A stretch of DNA of 64,000 bases from Halichondria panicea (GCF_963675165.1 NC_087379.1:2484201-2548200); one strand, 5' to 3'; positions 12,301 through 23,900 are shown, counted from the first letter of the stretch. Notes: generated by a model from the sequence alone, not told the origin. Made by a program: numbers and translations.

Positions 12301-13029
12301 TCAACGTACCCTGTACAAAATGGGATATAGATTTTGGTGGCTTTGGTTAGAGTAGGCTGTGTAATATAGAAGATCGTTACTGAGTGTGTGCAACTTTTTA
12401 CGTTTATACGATTTTCTAAGGGTGAGAAACACTTTGCTATAATTATGTATAGTGGCATCAGTTTTGCAGGAATGAAATCAAGGCTTTTGGTTCTTCACGA
12501 ACATAAAATGTTCTGTAAGACTACTTTACTATACACACTATCAGTTCGAAGTAACTATAGCATTCTCTGGCGCCTACCTTGTGCTTCCAACAGAATGCTT
12601 CCTGTGCCTAGAAATCCTTCCTCTGTCTCCACATGACAGAACACCCTACCATATCGAGGGTGGTTGAATAGCGGCTTGTAAAAGGCATAAGGAGAGGTGG
12701 CAGTGGCCGAAACGTATTGTTCATTAACGGAGTGTGTCCATCGATAAAACAACGGCTCGTCTGGTTGAGGGGAGATACTGCAGTAGAGAGGCACTGAGTG
12801 GTATGGAGGTGTCAGTTCATCATTGAAGGTGGAGATGGTCACTTCATAGACTTTAGGCTGCTGAGCTGTGATTAACACGACGGGGAATTGATGTTTCAGT
12901 AGATATTATTACAACTATAGCTTACAGGGTATCTCTGTTGCTAGTTAGAATCCACAATTGCTACTCACCTTTAACCAATTTCAGTGTAATAACTACATGT
13001 ATAAGTACTATAACATGTGTCCACTTCAT
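9375..13029 (-). CDS. Ig/SEA-like single-pass receptor with tyrosine-rich tail (unit I, full length)
   Basis: Nine phase-consistent exons (13029-12969, 12865-12578, 12310-11909, 11790-11338, 11082-10798, 10541-10498, 10437-10132, 10076-9976, 9918-9375) give 827 aa. Order: signal peptide (MKWTHVIVLIHVVITL), Ig-like domain with YC...FC cysteines, two exons of about 134 and 151 residues whose fold I do not recognise, an Ig domain (LSCTLAQQ...YGTYTCTA), a SEA-like juxtamembrane domain, TM (TTLAIVLLAMLTLAIMVAIL) and a 180-residue tail. The tail carries SYSYPQI, the NPxY motif NPAY, NNYQSI, IYDYPRF and a terminal DYYI, so it is a plausible phosphotyrosine and PTB/SH2 docking platform. It is divergent with the plus-strand receptor at 13506. 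This is the only copy that keeps TM and tail. SEA assignment is tentative. Confidence 0.85.
11239..11285. repeat. 14-bp tandem repeat in an intron of the unit I Ig/SEA receptor
   Basis: TTCTGTACTTCATC is repeated three times, ending TTCATTTTCG. Unit II has the same array at about 27386-27430 with one base change, so it predates the duplication. Confidence 0.85.
11338..12310 (-). other. Two unrecognised ectodomain exons of the Ig/SEA receptor
   Basis: Exon 12310-11909 begins YVEAIGRTAVSLQPTKPL and contains RWSYNGVPI and DTGEYVLSVSHF, which resemble the W and the D-x-G-x-Y strands of an Ig fold, but the first Cys is absent. Exon 11790-11338 begins TKQIPAEPTKSTHYYEF and has FELSYKLLHNGKIIFD and DVGIYEYQFYVR, again an Ig-like D-x-G-x-Y, without a cysteine pair. 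Both are symmetrical phase 1-1 exons. They may be strongly diverged Ig domains; the sequence alone does not settle this. Confidence 0.55.
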
Positions 13030-13505
13030 GACCACTGCATGCATGCACGGGGTTCGATCTCTTTCACTCTACGTCTTTTTCTTTCTGTATTTTATGTACA
13101 CTGATGCAGATGACTTTACTTCAATGCTAACGTGCAGCTTCTGTACTGCTCTATGACTAACCAATGTTTAGGTGTGTTGTAGTCTGTAGACACAACTTCA
13201 AAAGGTAGTTCTAATTTTCATGCCTCAGAGCCCAAACATGGATTTTGTCACAGCCAAGTTGAAGCCATGTGCATATGTCACCTTTCTTTCCAAACACCAT
13301 TGCTGTACGTAGCTATAACGCTTCCTTTACTCTAATTGAGATGCTTTGGGTATATGCGTCACCGTTGCCAGTTTTTGGGAATGCTGCATTTTTGTGGTTG
13401 TTGTAGCAATGTGTTGACTCAGCTATTCACAAAAGTTCCAGCACCCTCCCACATAGAGCTACACATTGTCAAACTGTAGTTAGCTAGTACAGTGACTGTG
13501 CAGCC
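13030..13505. promoter_or_regulatory. Shared intergenic region of the divergent receptor pair (bidirectional promoter)
   Basis: Only 476 bp separate the two start codons (13029 minus, 13506 plus). The same interval is retained with high similarity between the start codons of unit III (40336-40813) and of unit II (29585-30361, enlarged by a MITE), including landmarks such as GTTTAGGTGTGTTGTAGTC, CCATGTGCATATGTCACCT and TTGAGATGCTTTGGGTATATGC. Conserved non-coding sequence here, with flanking introns more diverged, is what a shared regulatory region would show. No TATA box is evident. Confidence 0.6.
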
Positions 13506-16500
13506 ATGGCTCCCAGACTGAATGACATCATCACTGTGGTCCTGGCCCTGTGCTGCTGTTCCCATGGAGGTGAGCAGATGTGAATATGTTTATAGAGCCC
13601 TTTGTCTTGACAAAAAGAAATGTATAAGCAATGAATCACTTTAAACCTTAAACTTCATTATGACAGTACGTACCACCTAGAAACAGTATTTAGTGGTCAG
13701 TCAGAATTTAATCTTAACCAAACGTGCCCACCCACACACATGCACTCCTTGCCTGCAGCAATTCTCTCTGAACCAACATCACAGATCGCATTCGAGGGTG
13801 AAGTTTCCGTCTTCAGTTGCCACTCGAATGAGACTCTCTTCTGGCAGATAAATGGACAGATATACGATTTCTCACTGGCTTCCGATTTGAAAATTAGAGG
13901 CTTTGTCTTCTCTGATACGTACGACGAAGGATCGGTTGTTCGGAGCATTTCTGTGGTTGGTAACAAAGAGACAAACAACACCCTCATCACGTGTATCAGT
14001 GTGGACCAAGACAATCGTGTCATTATCAGTGGAAATGCAACACTCACAGTACTAGGTGAGTTTAATAGCGCAGTCGTTCAAATTAACTGAAGCCTTTTCT
14101 CCCATTGTTAGTAAAATTGATCAAACTATGTATACCATATTCAAGAAGCCCGTGTAAATGTAACTCTATATAATTGTAGTTGTTGTACTTCACAGAGTAT
14201 CATCATTATATCATTCAGAGTATAGTTGGATTTTCTATTGTGAATACTGTTGTGACACCTCTGTTATGAAGAGACCACTTCCTTATTGAAAGTATCCCCC
14301 TCTAAATCATCAGTCCATAGCCATTATGCTGTTCACGCCACATAAATACTAGTAATGTAGAATGTAGAGCATCCAATCTCGTAAATATGTGTACTTATTC
14401 CACGCTGCAGGGTCCCCGTCCAATGTGACTCTAACTCTGACGGATTCCAACTCATTCAAGCTTACATGGCAGAGTCCGTCCACACCTGTTGGCTATGAGC
14501 CCCATAACTACACAGTAACCGTGCAGTACAAAGACAGTGCCACTCAGACAAACACGGAATCATTTACTGTACAAAGTACCAATGAAACTGATTATGTGTT
14601 CGATTATGCGGTGTCAACTGAGCTGTCAAGTTGCTCGCAGTTTGTGTTTAGTGTTGTTTCAAGTGGCGTGATGGGTGACAGCCAACCAGTTAGGGTGACC
14701 TGGGAAATGCCATTGGGTGAGTGTACACCTTTAAATGACCTTTTCGTGTTTTAGTATTGTGTATGTAGAGCTCATGCATACTGAAAACTATGCATTGTCT
14801 TGTACCACTATGTTGTCACTATTATCTTATCAGTCCTATAATTTTAGGATTACCATAGTGAAAGTTCTCATGACCTATACAAGATAAGCATGATTGGTTG
14901 ATAGTAAACTCATACAAATTGACAACAGAAAAGTGGCTCTTGTATAGAGTACAATCATCCTGTTTATAGTAACGGCACTGGACAACTTTCTCTATTATTT
15001 GGTTTACATGTATGTAGTAGCAACATTTTGGTATAAATGCTTTCTCTCTTTCTTGGTGTAGATGCCTTCCTCCCCATTGAAGACCTTCAGTGCCGCCTGC
15101 AGCTCAACAGTGATGACAGCACCACTGTACTGGTCCAGTTTACAGTGAGTGCATGTACATTGTTGGAGTGCTTTATTTAACGAGTGTTGGTTGCAAGCGT
15201 GCGCTTGCTAATGCCTCTCGCCATGTTATGCTTTCGCTCAAAAAGTATTAGTGTTATAGAAGTTTCTAATGAATTTTATATTATCTATATAAAGTCACTG
15301 AGAAGAAAAGACTTATTTACATGCATCTATTGTTGTATTATGTGGCTTACCAGGACCTCAAGAAAGAAGTTGATTCTTCTAGGATCTGTATATAGTATCT
15401 AAGATATGTATATAGTATCTAAGAAAAGACTTGTGTACATGCATATTGTTATCTATAATTATTGTTATATATGGTAGTGTTTTGTGGCTTACCAAGCCTT
15501 CAAGAAAAAGATGATTCTGCCAGGAGGATCTGGATCTGGATCACACGTGGGGAATGAACACGCATGCGCATTACATCCACAGGAATAATTAAAGGGTGTG
15601 TCCAAAGAGATCAATTTCACAAATGGCTACTGCACTGCATGCTAGCTAGCTGTTTTAACAGATATTTTCTGAGTCTTGTAGCTAACAAAAAGCTAGCGCT
15701 TTAGTGCAAGGCTAACTCATATGTTGAATAGAAAGTTTGTGCGGACAGATGATGCTATGCTATGAAAGATTCTAAAGAGACTGCAACAGCCTTCAATGTG
15801 AGTCAAACTAGCCATAACTCGAGAAAGAAGCTTTAGTTTGCTAATCCACGAATCAAAATCCAAGAGAACGTGGCTAGAAGCCTATAGAAGCTGTTAGTTT
15901 TCGTCGCATTGCAACCGTTGAGCAGTTACAGCTGGAACAGACACACAGACAGACACACACACACAGTCAGCTTTACCGTATCCCTCGTGCGGCTACGCCT
16001 CGAGGCATAATTAGGGGATTTCCCAGGTACTATTTGCAGCTGCCCTTTTACGGTAATGTATAATGACAGTAGCAGGAATGTAAAGTATTACCTAAGGCCG
16101 CTCCATTGGTTTTAAATTTGAACAACCACTATAAAAAAGTATTACTACCGTATATGCTCGATCAGAGGCCGCTCTTGTATAAAGGCTGCACTACTCAAAA
16201 TAATAGTAGCCTCCCTTGCAAAACATTTAGTAGCCGCTTTCAAATAGTAGCCCCAGTGAAATAGTAGCCCCAGTGAACTTTGACTATAGCATTTCTGCAC
16301 GTGGCAGCCAAAAAAATTATCAATCTAGCTACATGTACGTAGCTACTAGGTATACAGGTAGCAGCTTGTTAGTACTTCACAAAGACTTTCTCATGGCAGA
16401 GTTCAAGTTTATGCAGGTGAAAAGAACTTTTTATGACAAACTAAAGGTTGTTGAATTAGCTGGAGCTAATAAACGGCGCTCTTAAACAGTGGTCTCTTAA

Positions 16501-17676
16501 CTCTACCAGAAAAATAAACATTTAGTACCCGCGGCTCCTAATCAAGCATTTGTCATTAGAATGCAGAAGTTCCCTATAATCTATGCAGATTAAAATTAGA
16601 AATTATCATATAGCTCTACTGCTCACACACCCACATCCACCAGGGTTTCATAAAAAGGGGGGGGGGCGCCCTGGGATTTTACATCCCCAGCTAAAATCGC
16701 CCCCCCCCCCCCCTAGAAATCTGAAAAATTAATGATGTCACAACAATATTTCTCCTTAAAAACATGTGTGTATCACACACACTCTGATAGCCTAACCTGC
16801 CATAGTTGGCATCTCATCCCCACCTGTGCATGTGCATATAACAGGACAATCTCCAGTATAGTAAAATTTCATAGTAGTTTGAAACACAAATTGCACCTCA
16901 GATAGTAAAAAATTTTCCCGAAATCGACCCCGAACCCCCTAAATTCAACGTTTTCCGCTAAAATGTTGTATGGAAAATCCTGTATGAAACCCTGCCCACC
17001 CAACCACATATACACACACACACACACAATTCTCAGATCTCTGTCATTTTCAGTCAGCCACTTACTCGTTTTCCTAGTGGCTGAGTCGGACACACTGACC
17101 TTTGTGGGCGGGACAGACAGGGACGTTGAGGGGCAGCTGGGTGATTTGAAGCTGGGTGATTTGAAGCTGGATCTGAGTGTCTATTATCGAGTGAGGGTGA
17201 AGAGTCAGCTGGAGGGTGGAGAGATGATTAATGCACCAAGTACTCTCTGTAGCTCAGGTATAGAGTTGTGTGAGTCGTTGTGAGTCCTAAAATGTTTTTA
17301 ATTATTTCACTTACAGAGTTTAGTAAGACACCACCCGCTACTGGATCCCTATCTGTGCCCACTGGTGGTAAGTAATGAGATTATCTATGAACCACAAACA
17401 TGCATATGACTAGCCAGTTGCCATTACCTATAAAGCACCTAAAGCCATTGCTTGGCAACTATAGCTGCTAGTCAGGCTTCATTGTGGGTTCAGTCTATCA
17501 CAGTTTTTTAATCGATGTTGGCAAGCAAGGAATTTTCCTTAATATTTAACTTTGCAGGTGACCAGTCGTCTCTTCTGGTTGGCATAGTGATTGGCTCTGT
17601 TTTTCTGCTTCTTACTATAACTGTTTATGGGATTTCATTAGTAGTACTGTGTACGTGTATGAAAAAACGAAAATAG
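13506..17676 (+). CDS. Ig/FN3 single-pass receptor with minimal tail (unit I)
   Basis: Seven exons: 13506-13569, 13759-14055, 14411-14716, 15062-15148, 17078-17257, 17317-17367, 17558-17676; 367 aa. Signal peptide (MAPRLNDIITVVLALCCC), a V-like Ig domain (VFSCHSN...LFWQING...LITCISVD), an FN3 domain (VTLTLTDSNSFKLTWQSP), a second FN3-like domain split over exons 4-5, a Ser/Thr-rich hinge, TM (LLVGIVIGSVFLLLTITVYG) and a tail of about ten residues ending CMKKRK. Reading phase needs the exon 4 donor at 15149 (GTGA|gtgcat), four bases after a stronger-looking GTGAGT. Exon 5 carries an in-frame 15-bp duplication (GDLKLGDLKL) absent from unit III. With no signalling motif, it must bind ligand as a lure, adhesion molecule or partner of another chain. 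Confidence 0.83.
15178..16010. mobile_element. Repeat insertion in intron 4 of the unit I Ig/FN3 receptor
   Basis: Comparison with the matching intron of unit III (GAGTGCTTTATTAATTAGGGGATTT at about 43792) shows about 830 extra bases here. The right 340 bases match the repeat at 1-331 and 32375-32695 (GCTAGCGCTTTAGTGCA, ending CTCGAGGCATA). It therefore inserted after the units separated. No protein coding was seen in it. Confidence 0.6.
16141..16560. repeat. Second unit I-specific repeat in the same intron
   Basis: Starts TACCGTATATGCTCGATCAGAGGCCGC and ends with a diverged inverted copy (GCGGCTCCTAATCAAGCAT). The corresponding unit III intron at about 43870-43930 lacks it. Tandem short motifs (AATAGTAGCCCCAGTGAA twice near 16250) lie inside. 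It is non-coding and probably a MITE. Confidence 0.5.
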
Positions 17677-20600
17677 CATTTCGTGATAGTAGCTACTAAT
17701 AATTATTATTATCATGCTTGCCTAAAATTTAATGTTAGTCCTACTATAATAATTATAGTGATTGGTTCTGTTTTTCTGTAACTGTTTATGGGGTTTCATT
17801 ATTAGTAGTACTGTGTACGTGTATCATTTCGTGTTAGTACCTTTTTTATATTATTCATGCTTTTTGCCTAAAATAATTATTGTATACTGTCTGACTTGAT
17901 TCCAAGCCGCGTGGATATAGACAGAGCAGGGCGGTGGCTGGGTAGGCAAGTTAACCTCAATTCCATGCAGGAGGAAAGAGAACTGTGTCAGTAAATTTTA
18001 TTATCAGTCACGTTACATGTCACACAATCATGTATATAATTATGCTTGGCATATGTAAAAGCTGGAATGGAATATGGAACGGAATTAGTATCAGTAGGTC
18101 GTGTTCAGACTGCTCTATTTCTGCAGGGAAAGGCCAGTCATCAAGAAACTGACTGGACAGATAGCTTAGTTAGCCTTTTATGACACCCTGTAGGAACAAG
18201 GATCAACAACTTGCACACACTGTTGCACAACTCAACTTTATTGAGACCTGAGTATATTATATGAATTTTGCAACCCACTGTATTGGAAATGTATGGCAAA
18301 GGCTTGGTTATATATACGCTTGTGACTGTTATATTATAGCCAACTTAATAAAAGTACTAGTAATAGTTGTACCATGGATATCAAGGGGTGTATTGGATTT
18401 GTACTATGAGGGCAGTTCTATGTATTCTCCGAGGGAATACATAGAACTGCATGAGGTACAGTAGAACCTCGATTATCCAGACACCTTGGTTCTAGAGGCA
18501 GGCCGGATAATCGAAGTGATAAATCACGCCTTGATCCACCCACTTTATTGATAAACAGCAGTGCCACATGGTTATCTGCGCATGCGCAGAAGATAAGCAG
18601 ACCTGTCTCCATATACAGTAACAGCTGCAATACGCATGCGCATTTCAGGGACACATCCCTAAAATTGCAATAGGTGTTCATAGTATATCTGCGTATTAAT
18701 TGTATACTACAGTAGAACCCATTATCCGGCCCTCCATTATCCGAACCTCGATTATCCAGCTTGGAATTTTCTTTTTTTAAAAGCTGTTATCCAACCCATT
18801 TACAACTGAGTAGCAGTAAACACTCTTTGATCCCTGCAGCAGTGCATGCACTGTGCACATTTTGTGTGAGTGTGCTTGCACTTGACAAACCACATTTACA
18901 ACTTCAGACATGCACCCACACATTTTTTGCGTTCCAACAAATTTTGTCTCAGTAGTCTTCTTTGGGTCCTTAAAGGGTGGAGGGAGGTCGTCAGGCTGAC
19001 CACAGCCAATGTACCCTAGGATATATGAATGTACACGGTACATGGGATTTGTACCCTGGAGTATCCTGAGAGTTTCAATAGATATATTCCTTAGTGTCAG
19101 AGCACATCATGGTACAAGTACAAATGTTCACCTTAATGCATGCCTATTTTCCGTTCCATATTCCATTCCATTCTGCATTCCAGCTTTAGTAGACTATTGT
19201 ATATGCTGTCCCCCTTACACTATAGCTGTATCAGGAGTTCAGGAGTGCACATTGTACAAGGAAATATATATATGGAGTTGAATTAGTATAGTGGCATTGT
19301 GCATGACCAGACTATTGAGTTGTTGCTTCAGGATATAGTTATGTATAGTGTTTTGGTTATGTGTAGTGTTAAATTTCCACCTCTGAATTGTTATTCAATG
19401 TTGATTACTGTCATCACCATGCATGCCTTTCACTGAATGTACTTGTACAATGTGGTTGCCTCCGAAGCCTTTCTGTCCTGAAAGTGAATGGGGATTTTCC
19501 CTAGTACTCCCCCTGACAATACCACACATTAATAGTACAACCTATGATGGTTAGACAATTACCTTTTGTTGCTGTAGCTGATTTTTGCTTCTCAGTATCG
19601 TGTGAACTGTCTGACATGAATTGATAATAATTATTGTATGATTAGTTGGGCGTGGCTTGACTGTCCCTGACGGGGGTCGGGTTGCATGGGATTTGTTCTG
19701 CTGCATTATGTAACACTGCTATAAATATTATTATTCTCAAGTGGGTGTTAACCGACATGATGACGTGTAGACCATAGCATACACTGCATGCAGTTTCGCA
19801 ACTAGATGCAAACGGAAGTGTAACCAAGCACGTGAAAAATGCTTCAATCTGATAGCTATAGGGCGCCACTATAGTGGCGCTAGAACAAATCCCAGATAGG
19901 CTTGTAACCCGACCTCCCATCAGGGACGGTCGGGCCACGGCCAACTCACTTTTCATGCACCCATCTATATATACCGTATAGAGGGTAATTTTTGTGGGGC
20001 AAAATATTCGTGGTTGAAGGTATGACCACGAATATTTTACCCACGAATGAAGCGACCTTGCCTACCTTTACCTGCAGTGCAAGCAGCAACCACGAAAATA
20101 ATATCCACAAAATGACTAAAACTGCTCAACCATGAATATTTTGTCCCCCGAAAATTACCTGCTATACAGTAGCTAGTCTGGTCCTTTCGCACAGTGAGTG
20201 TGCATGGCCAGAATTTCTATGACTTGCACGTATACATATAACAGCACTAAGTTTGCTTGAAAATGTTTGTAGTAATTCTTATGACGCATGCACACTGTAT
20301 TATAATTATGTGTATCCCAATCACTAACTGATTTTAGCCTATTCTGTAGCTGCACGACAAATAATTATGGTGTGTGTATGTGTGTGTGTGTGTGCATGGA
20401 ACGCAAAATTGTTCAAACAATCCCTTAATAGACAATCCCTTAATAGAGTTAATTCGCTATTCGATTTGCTAACATGCACGATACTGAAATCAAACGTATA
20501 AGAATCGAATAATTTACTGAGTGCATGTGCGTGCGCATGCACCAATCTTTAGGAATTTCTGCAGGATCTGTATAATAATTATATAGGGTATATATAGTAC

Positions 20601-20812
20601 AATAGATAATTGTGCAGGCGCATGCATGCATGCCCATTTTCGATTGCTTTAATTATACAACATACATGCACTTCAAGTGTTGCCATAGAAAGAATAATTA
20701 TTTACATACGTGCACGAGCACTAATTATAATCTGGAAATTTAAAAGCAGATCTGTATATACATGTAGATCTAACAAATAAAACAATTTAACCATGCATGC
20801 AAGCTAACAAAA
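17677..20812. repeat. Duplicated 3' flank of unit I: echo of the last exon, MITEs, no gene
   Basis: Just after the stop, 17757-17870 is a degraded copy of the receptor's last exon (TGATTGGTTCTGTTTTTCTG... GTGTACGTGTATC). The segment CCAAGCCGCGTGGATATAGACAG at about 17906 recurs at 32831, 45485 and 56026, marking duplicated flank. Positions 18457-18780 hold pogo-like repeat ends (CAGTAGAACCTCGATTATCC). A block at 19463-19555 (AAGCCTTTCTGTCCTGAAAGTG) recurs at about 47978 and 48139. Positions 19972-20171 are a TACCGTATAG MITE, and a short GT microsatellite lies at 20369-20394. I see no coding exon. Confidence 0.6.
19972..20171. mobile_element. MITE with TACCGTATAGCGGG-type inverted ends
   Basis: Inverted ends TACCGTATAGAGGGTAATTT and AAAATTACCTGCTATACAGTA flank AT-rich DNA with internal inverted motifs (CAAAATATTCGTGGTT / AACCATGAATATTTTG). 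About 200 bp and non-coding. Sister copies are at 35842-36050 and 46610-46821. Confidence 0.75.
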
Positions 20813-23094
20813 TCAGAGCTTATGTCGATTACGAACGTTGTTGCTGCCTAGCTGGAGCTGGTTGCTGGGGGGGCCTTGTTGCTGCAAAGCTGGAGCTGGT
20901 TGCTGCGGACCTTGTTGCTGCAAAGCTGGAGCTGGTTGCAAAGCTGGAGCGTTGATAGTATGTAAAGCCGCAATCATAAGTTTCCCCATTTTAATTTCTT
21001 TATCAACTTTATCCAAATCCTTCCACGCTCTAAGTTCACCATCGATTCCATTAGTAGCTAAGTATTCTCTATTTGCCTTTACTAACTGCTCTATGATGTT
21101 GTTGGCACCTGCATGGTTTCGATAGAGTTTGTAGGTGATAGCAGCACCGATAAACACGAGGACAGTCTGGTTGATGCTGAACAAGCGTGCAGGTGCATTA
21201 TCAATAGCCAAGTTGATGGGTATAATAACGAAGAGCCCTACCACAAATACCATAAAACAGGACAAGAAAAATGATATAAGACTCATAATTGTCAGTACAA
21301 CAGGATGTGGCACTTTATATGCAGGGCAACACTTTTGATGTGTGCAACAACTCCAATTCCAGCATATCTTACATATTATATCATCAGTCCACAAAGAAAA
21401 GAGCGACCACCGACAGAAGGGGACCAAACAAATGAAGGGACAACACAAACACACAAGGCAAATACAAAGGCAGTTATTACAAATTCCAAAGCAGGCTTTG
21501 CAGCACTTATTTGAAGCAAGTCTCTGAAATATCTGAAAAAGATTATAATATGCAGCCTTGAACGTCACATAAAAGATAAGAATTATCACTGCATAGAATA
21601 TAAAAATGCTAGCAGCATGATGTGGAGTTTGGATGAAGCTAATTAGGATGTGGTAAGAGTGAACAACAATACAGGACGCAGGTGCTATACCGATATGATA
21701 CCACTTTCCTCTACGCACACCACAACGTTTACAAATCATTCCTACTACCATGACCCCAAAAATCAACAAATCGTAGACAAGCATGAGCGATGGAATAGAA
21801 TATTCGAGTTTAAAAGCTAAACTTACATTACCGTATTTTGACTCATTTTGATTTGGCTTAAAGAAGATTTCCGGAAACATTTTAGTATTCCGATTGATAA
21901 TTGCTACTATGTCCAATGCTATCACGTACACAACGAACGATACTGAGCATATCACTAAAATAACAATGTACATATTCCTTGTTGACACTTTAATGCTGTC
22001 CATATCATGTATGTTATCATCTTCTTGGTCAGCATTTCCGTTAGGTTGTTCTAGAAATTTTCTTAGTTTTTTGAAGAACCCTTTTGAGTCATTTTCAACT
22101 AAATGATGTGACAGCCAATAGAAAAAAAACATCACGACTAGAGGAAAGACAAATTGAAAGGCAAATCCGTAGTTTGTAAAGTGTTGTCCTTGTATAATTG
22201 CTATGTTCTCACCATTGTGAAACATCTTCAGTGTCATAAGGTTCTCTCCTTTGGCACTGTAGCTATCCGTAATTGGAGAACGAATTTTCTGCTGCATTGC
22301 AAACAGCTTTAACTATAAAACAAACAATGCAGTTTATATAAATAAATAAACATACCCTGTATAGAATAGCCTAATTAATAATTATAGCTACCGTATCACT
22401 ATATTATCACTATATATAGCTGATGTTTAGCAAGAAGTGAATTTTGTGAGTTTTGATCACTTTGCAAAAATAAAATCGCCAAAACTACTTGTATGATATC
22501 ACGATCCTTTCTAGAACGCAACATCAATGATTTAGCTCATTCATGCACCAAGGCTTTCCATGCACCTACTATAGTAATACGGCACATATTAAACTCTCTG
22601 ACAAGTATATATGAGCAGCAATTATCATTATGGCTTACTCTTTGAGTCAGTAGCTTTATCATGTCAAGATCAGCGTTCATACAGTCTGGCTGCAGGTATA
22701 GAGAAACCTTTGTCTCCCGGAAATCAGAGTCAGAAAACAGTAGAGATGTGTACTGAAGCGACTGGACAGGTTGGAACAAGTAGAAAGTGGACTGTGTCCA
22801 AAACCAGGTCTGGTTGGGGGAAGTTAGAGAATAGTCAGTGGAGCCATTTCCAGACATGTTTCTCGTAAAGTAGTATATCACTGTCACAAAAACTGGATTG
22901 GATGTATCGGGTGGGAAGAAGGCACGTTGGAGATTAAATCGATTCTTGTCACTCGCTATTATCTCATTCACAAGCACATCGTAACACTTTGAGCACACAT
23001 TCTCTCCTGGTTCACAACTAGTGCTTCCAACATCAGCAGTGACAGATGTAGTCAGAACTAGGAAAAATAACAAAATCACGAATAGTTGTGACAT
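20813..23094 (-). CDS. Unrecognised seven-pass membrane protein, copy A (intact, 651 aa)
   Basis: Two exons, 23094-22639 and 22312-20813, joined in phase 0. Exon 1: signal peptide (MSQLFVILLFFLVLTTSVTA) and an ectodomain with ENVCSKCYDVL, RAFFPPDTSNPVFV, two N-glycosylation sites and STFYLFQPVQSLQYTSLLF. Exon 2: seven predicted TM segments, beginning near FAFQFVFPLVV, MYIVILVICSV, IPSLMLVYDLL, HIGIAPASCIV, SIFIFYAVIIL, VVLTIMSLISF and INQTVLVFIGA. Charge and glycosylation pattern suggest N-out, C-in, a GPCR-like topology. A loop of about 50 residues rich in Cys lies between TM5 and TM6, and the C-terminal tail repeats PAPALQQQGP twice. The ATG at 23094 is used because the upstream in-frame start is GTG and copy B begins at the same Met. 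I know of no family for it; receptor function is a guess from topology. Confidence 0.82.
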
Positions 23095-23346
23095 TATTGC
23101 AGACACTAGCTTTATAAGGCCAGGCTAATAGTTTCTCATCAGATGAGGCCATGATGTCATTATTCATTATTCATTATGCTGACAGTACAATATTTTAATG
23201 ATGTTCATGCACAAACAAACATTACATCATCAGTAATTGGTTTCTATTTTGAAATGTGGGTGGGTGTAACTCATTAATTGTAGACCACACCCTGATATAC
23301 AATAGGTGTGGCTCATTAATTTAGGCCACACCCCAAAAATAATGAA

Positions 23347-23725
23347 TACCGTATTTATCGGACACTTCTAATTACCCCGGACACTCTTTTAGGCAATTTT
23401 CGTTGTTCTAATACAACGGACACTCACTCCAGTGCTTTAAATATCCGGACAATACTTTGAAAAGTTGAGTTACATTCACAGACGGCAAGTATGTCTTAGA
23501 GTGCTGCAGTTAGATAGCTTTGAGTAGCTAGTTTTAGATAGCTAGTGCAGTCGCACACTGTTCTATTAATAAACTTAGCTAGCTCGCATGCAGCTGCTTG
23601 CTTGTTCTAATTATTCCAGACACTTCGCGTGGTCTATAAAAATATGTTCCAATTATACCCGGACATAATTATTTCCAAAATAATTAGTTTTGTTGTCCGA
23701 TAAATTAGAAGATAGCTATACGGTA
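23347..23725. mobile_element. MITE with TACCGTAT...CCGATAAATTAGAAGAT ends, copy 1
   Basis: Left end TACCGTATTTATCGGACACTTC and right end TTGTCCGATAAATTAGAAG...ATACGGTA are inverted. Internal direct similarity to 28685-29081 is close (GGACACTCTTTTAGGCAATTTTCG, GTTCTATTAATAAACTTAGCTAGCTCGCATGCAGC). Non-coding, about 380 bp. Confidence 0.75.
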
Positions 23726-23900
23726 ATAAACTTTTTGGGAGGAAGGCTAAAAGTGATGAGGGGGCTGATGAGAAACTACTAATCTACTTTGCCTAGCCTA
23801 ATAGATCAGCGACTGGGACCTTCAATTATTGCTGAATCAGCTAAAACGCAGCCACGCCCACAATTTTTAATATGTTGTGTGTAAAAATTCAGTTTTCAGC

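Noticed and set aside
20838-21125. Plus-strand Gly/Cys-rich frame with SWSWLLGGPCCCKAGAG repeats
   Set aside because: Antisense of the PAPALQQQGP tail repeats of copy A.
20813-22312. Calling copy A a known GPCR class
   Set aside because: Seven membrane segments alone do not suffice; no DRY, CWxP, NPxxY or GPS signature is visible.
22611-22868. Plus-strand frame opposite exon 1 of copy A, also present opposite copy B
   Set aside because: Conserved only because the minus-strand exon is conserved; its own frame shows no domain.
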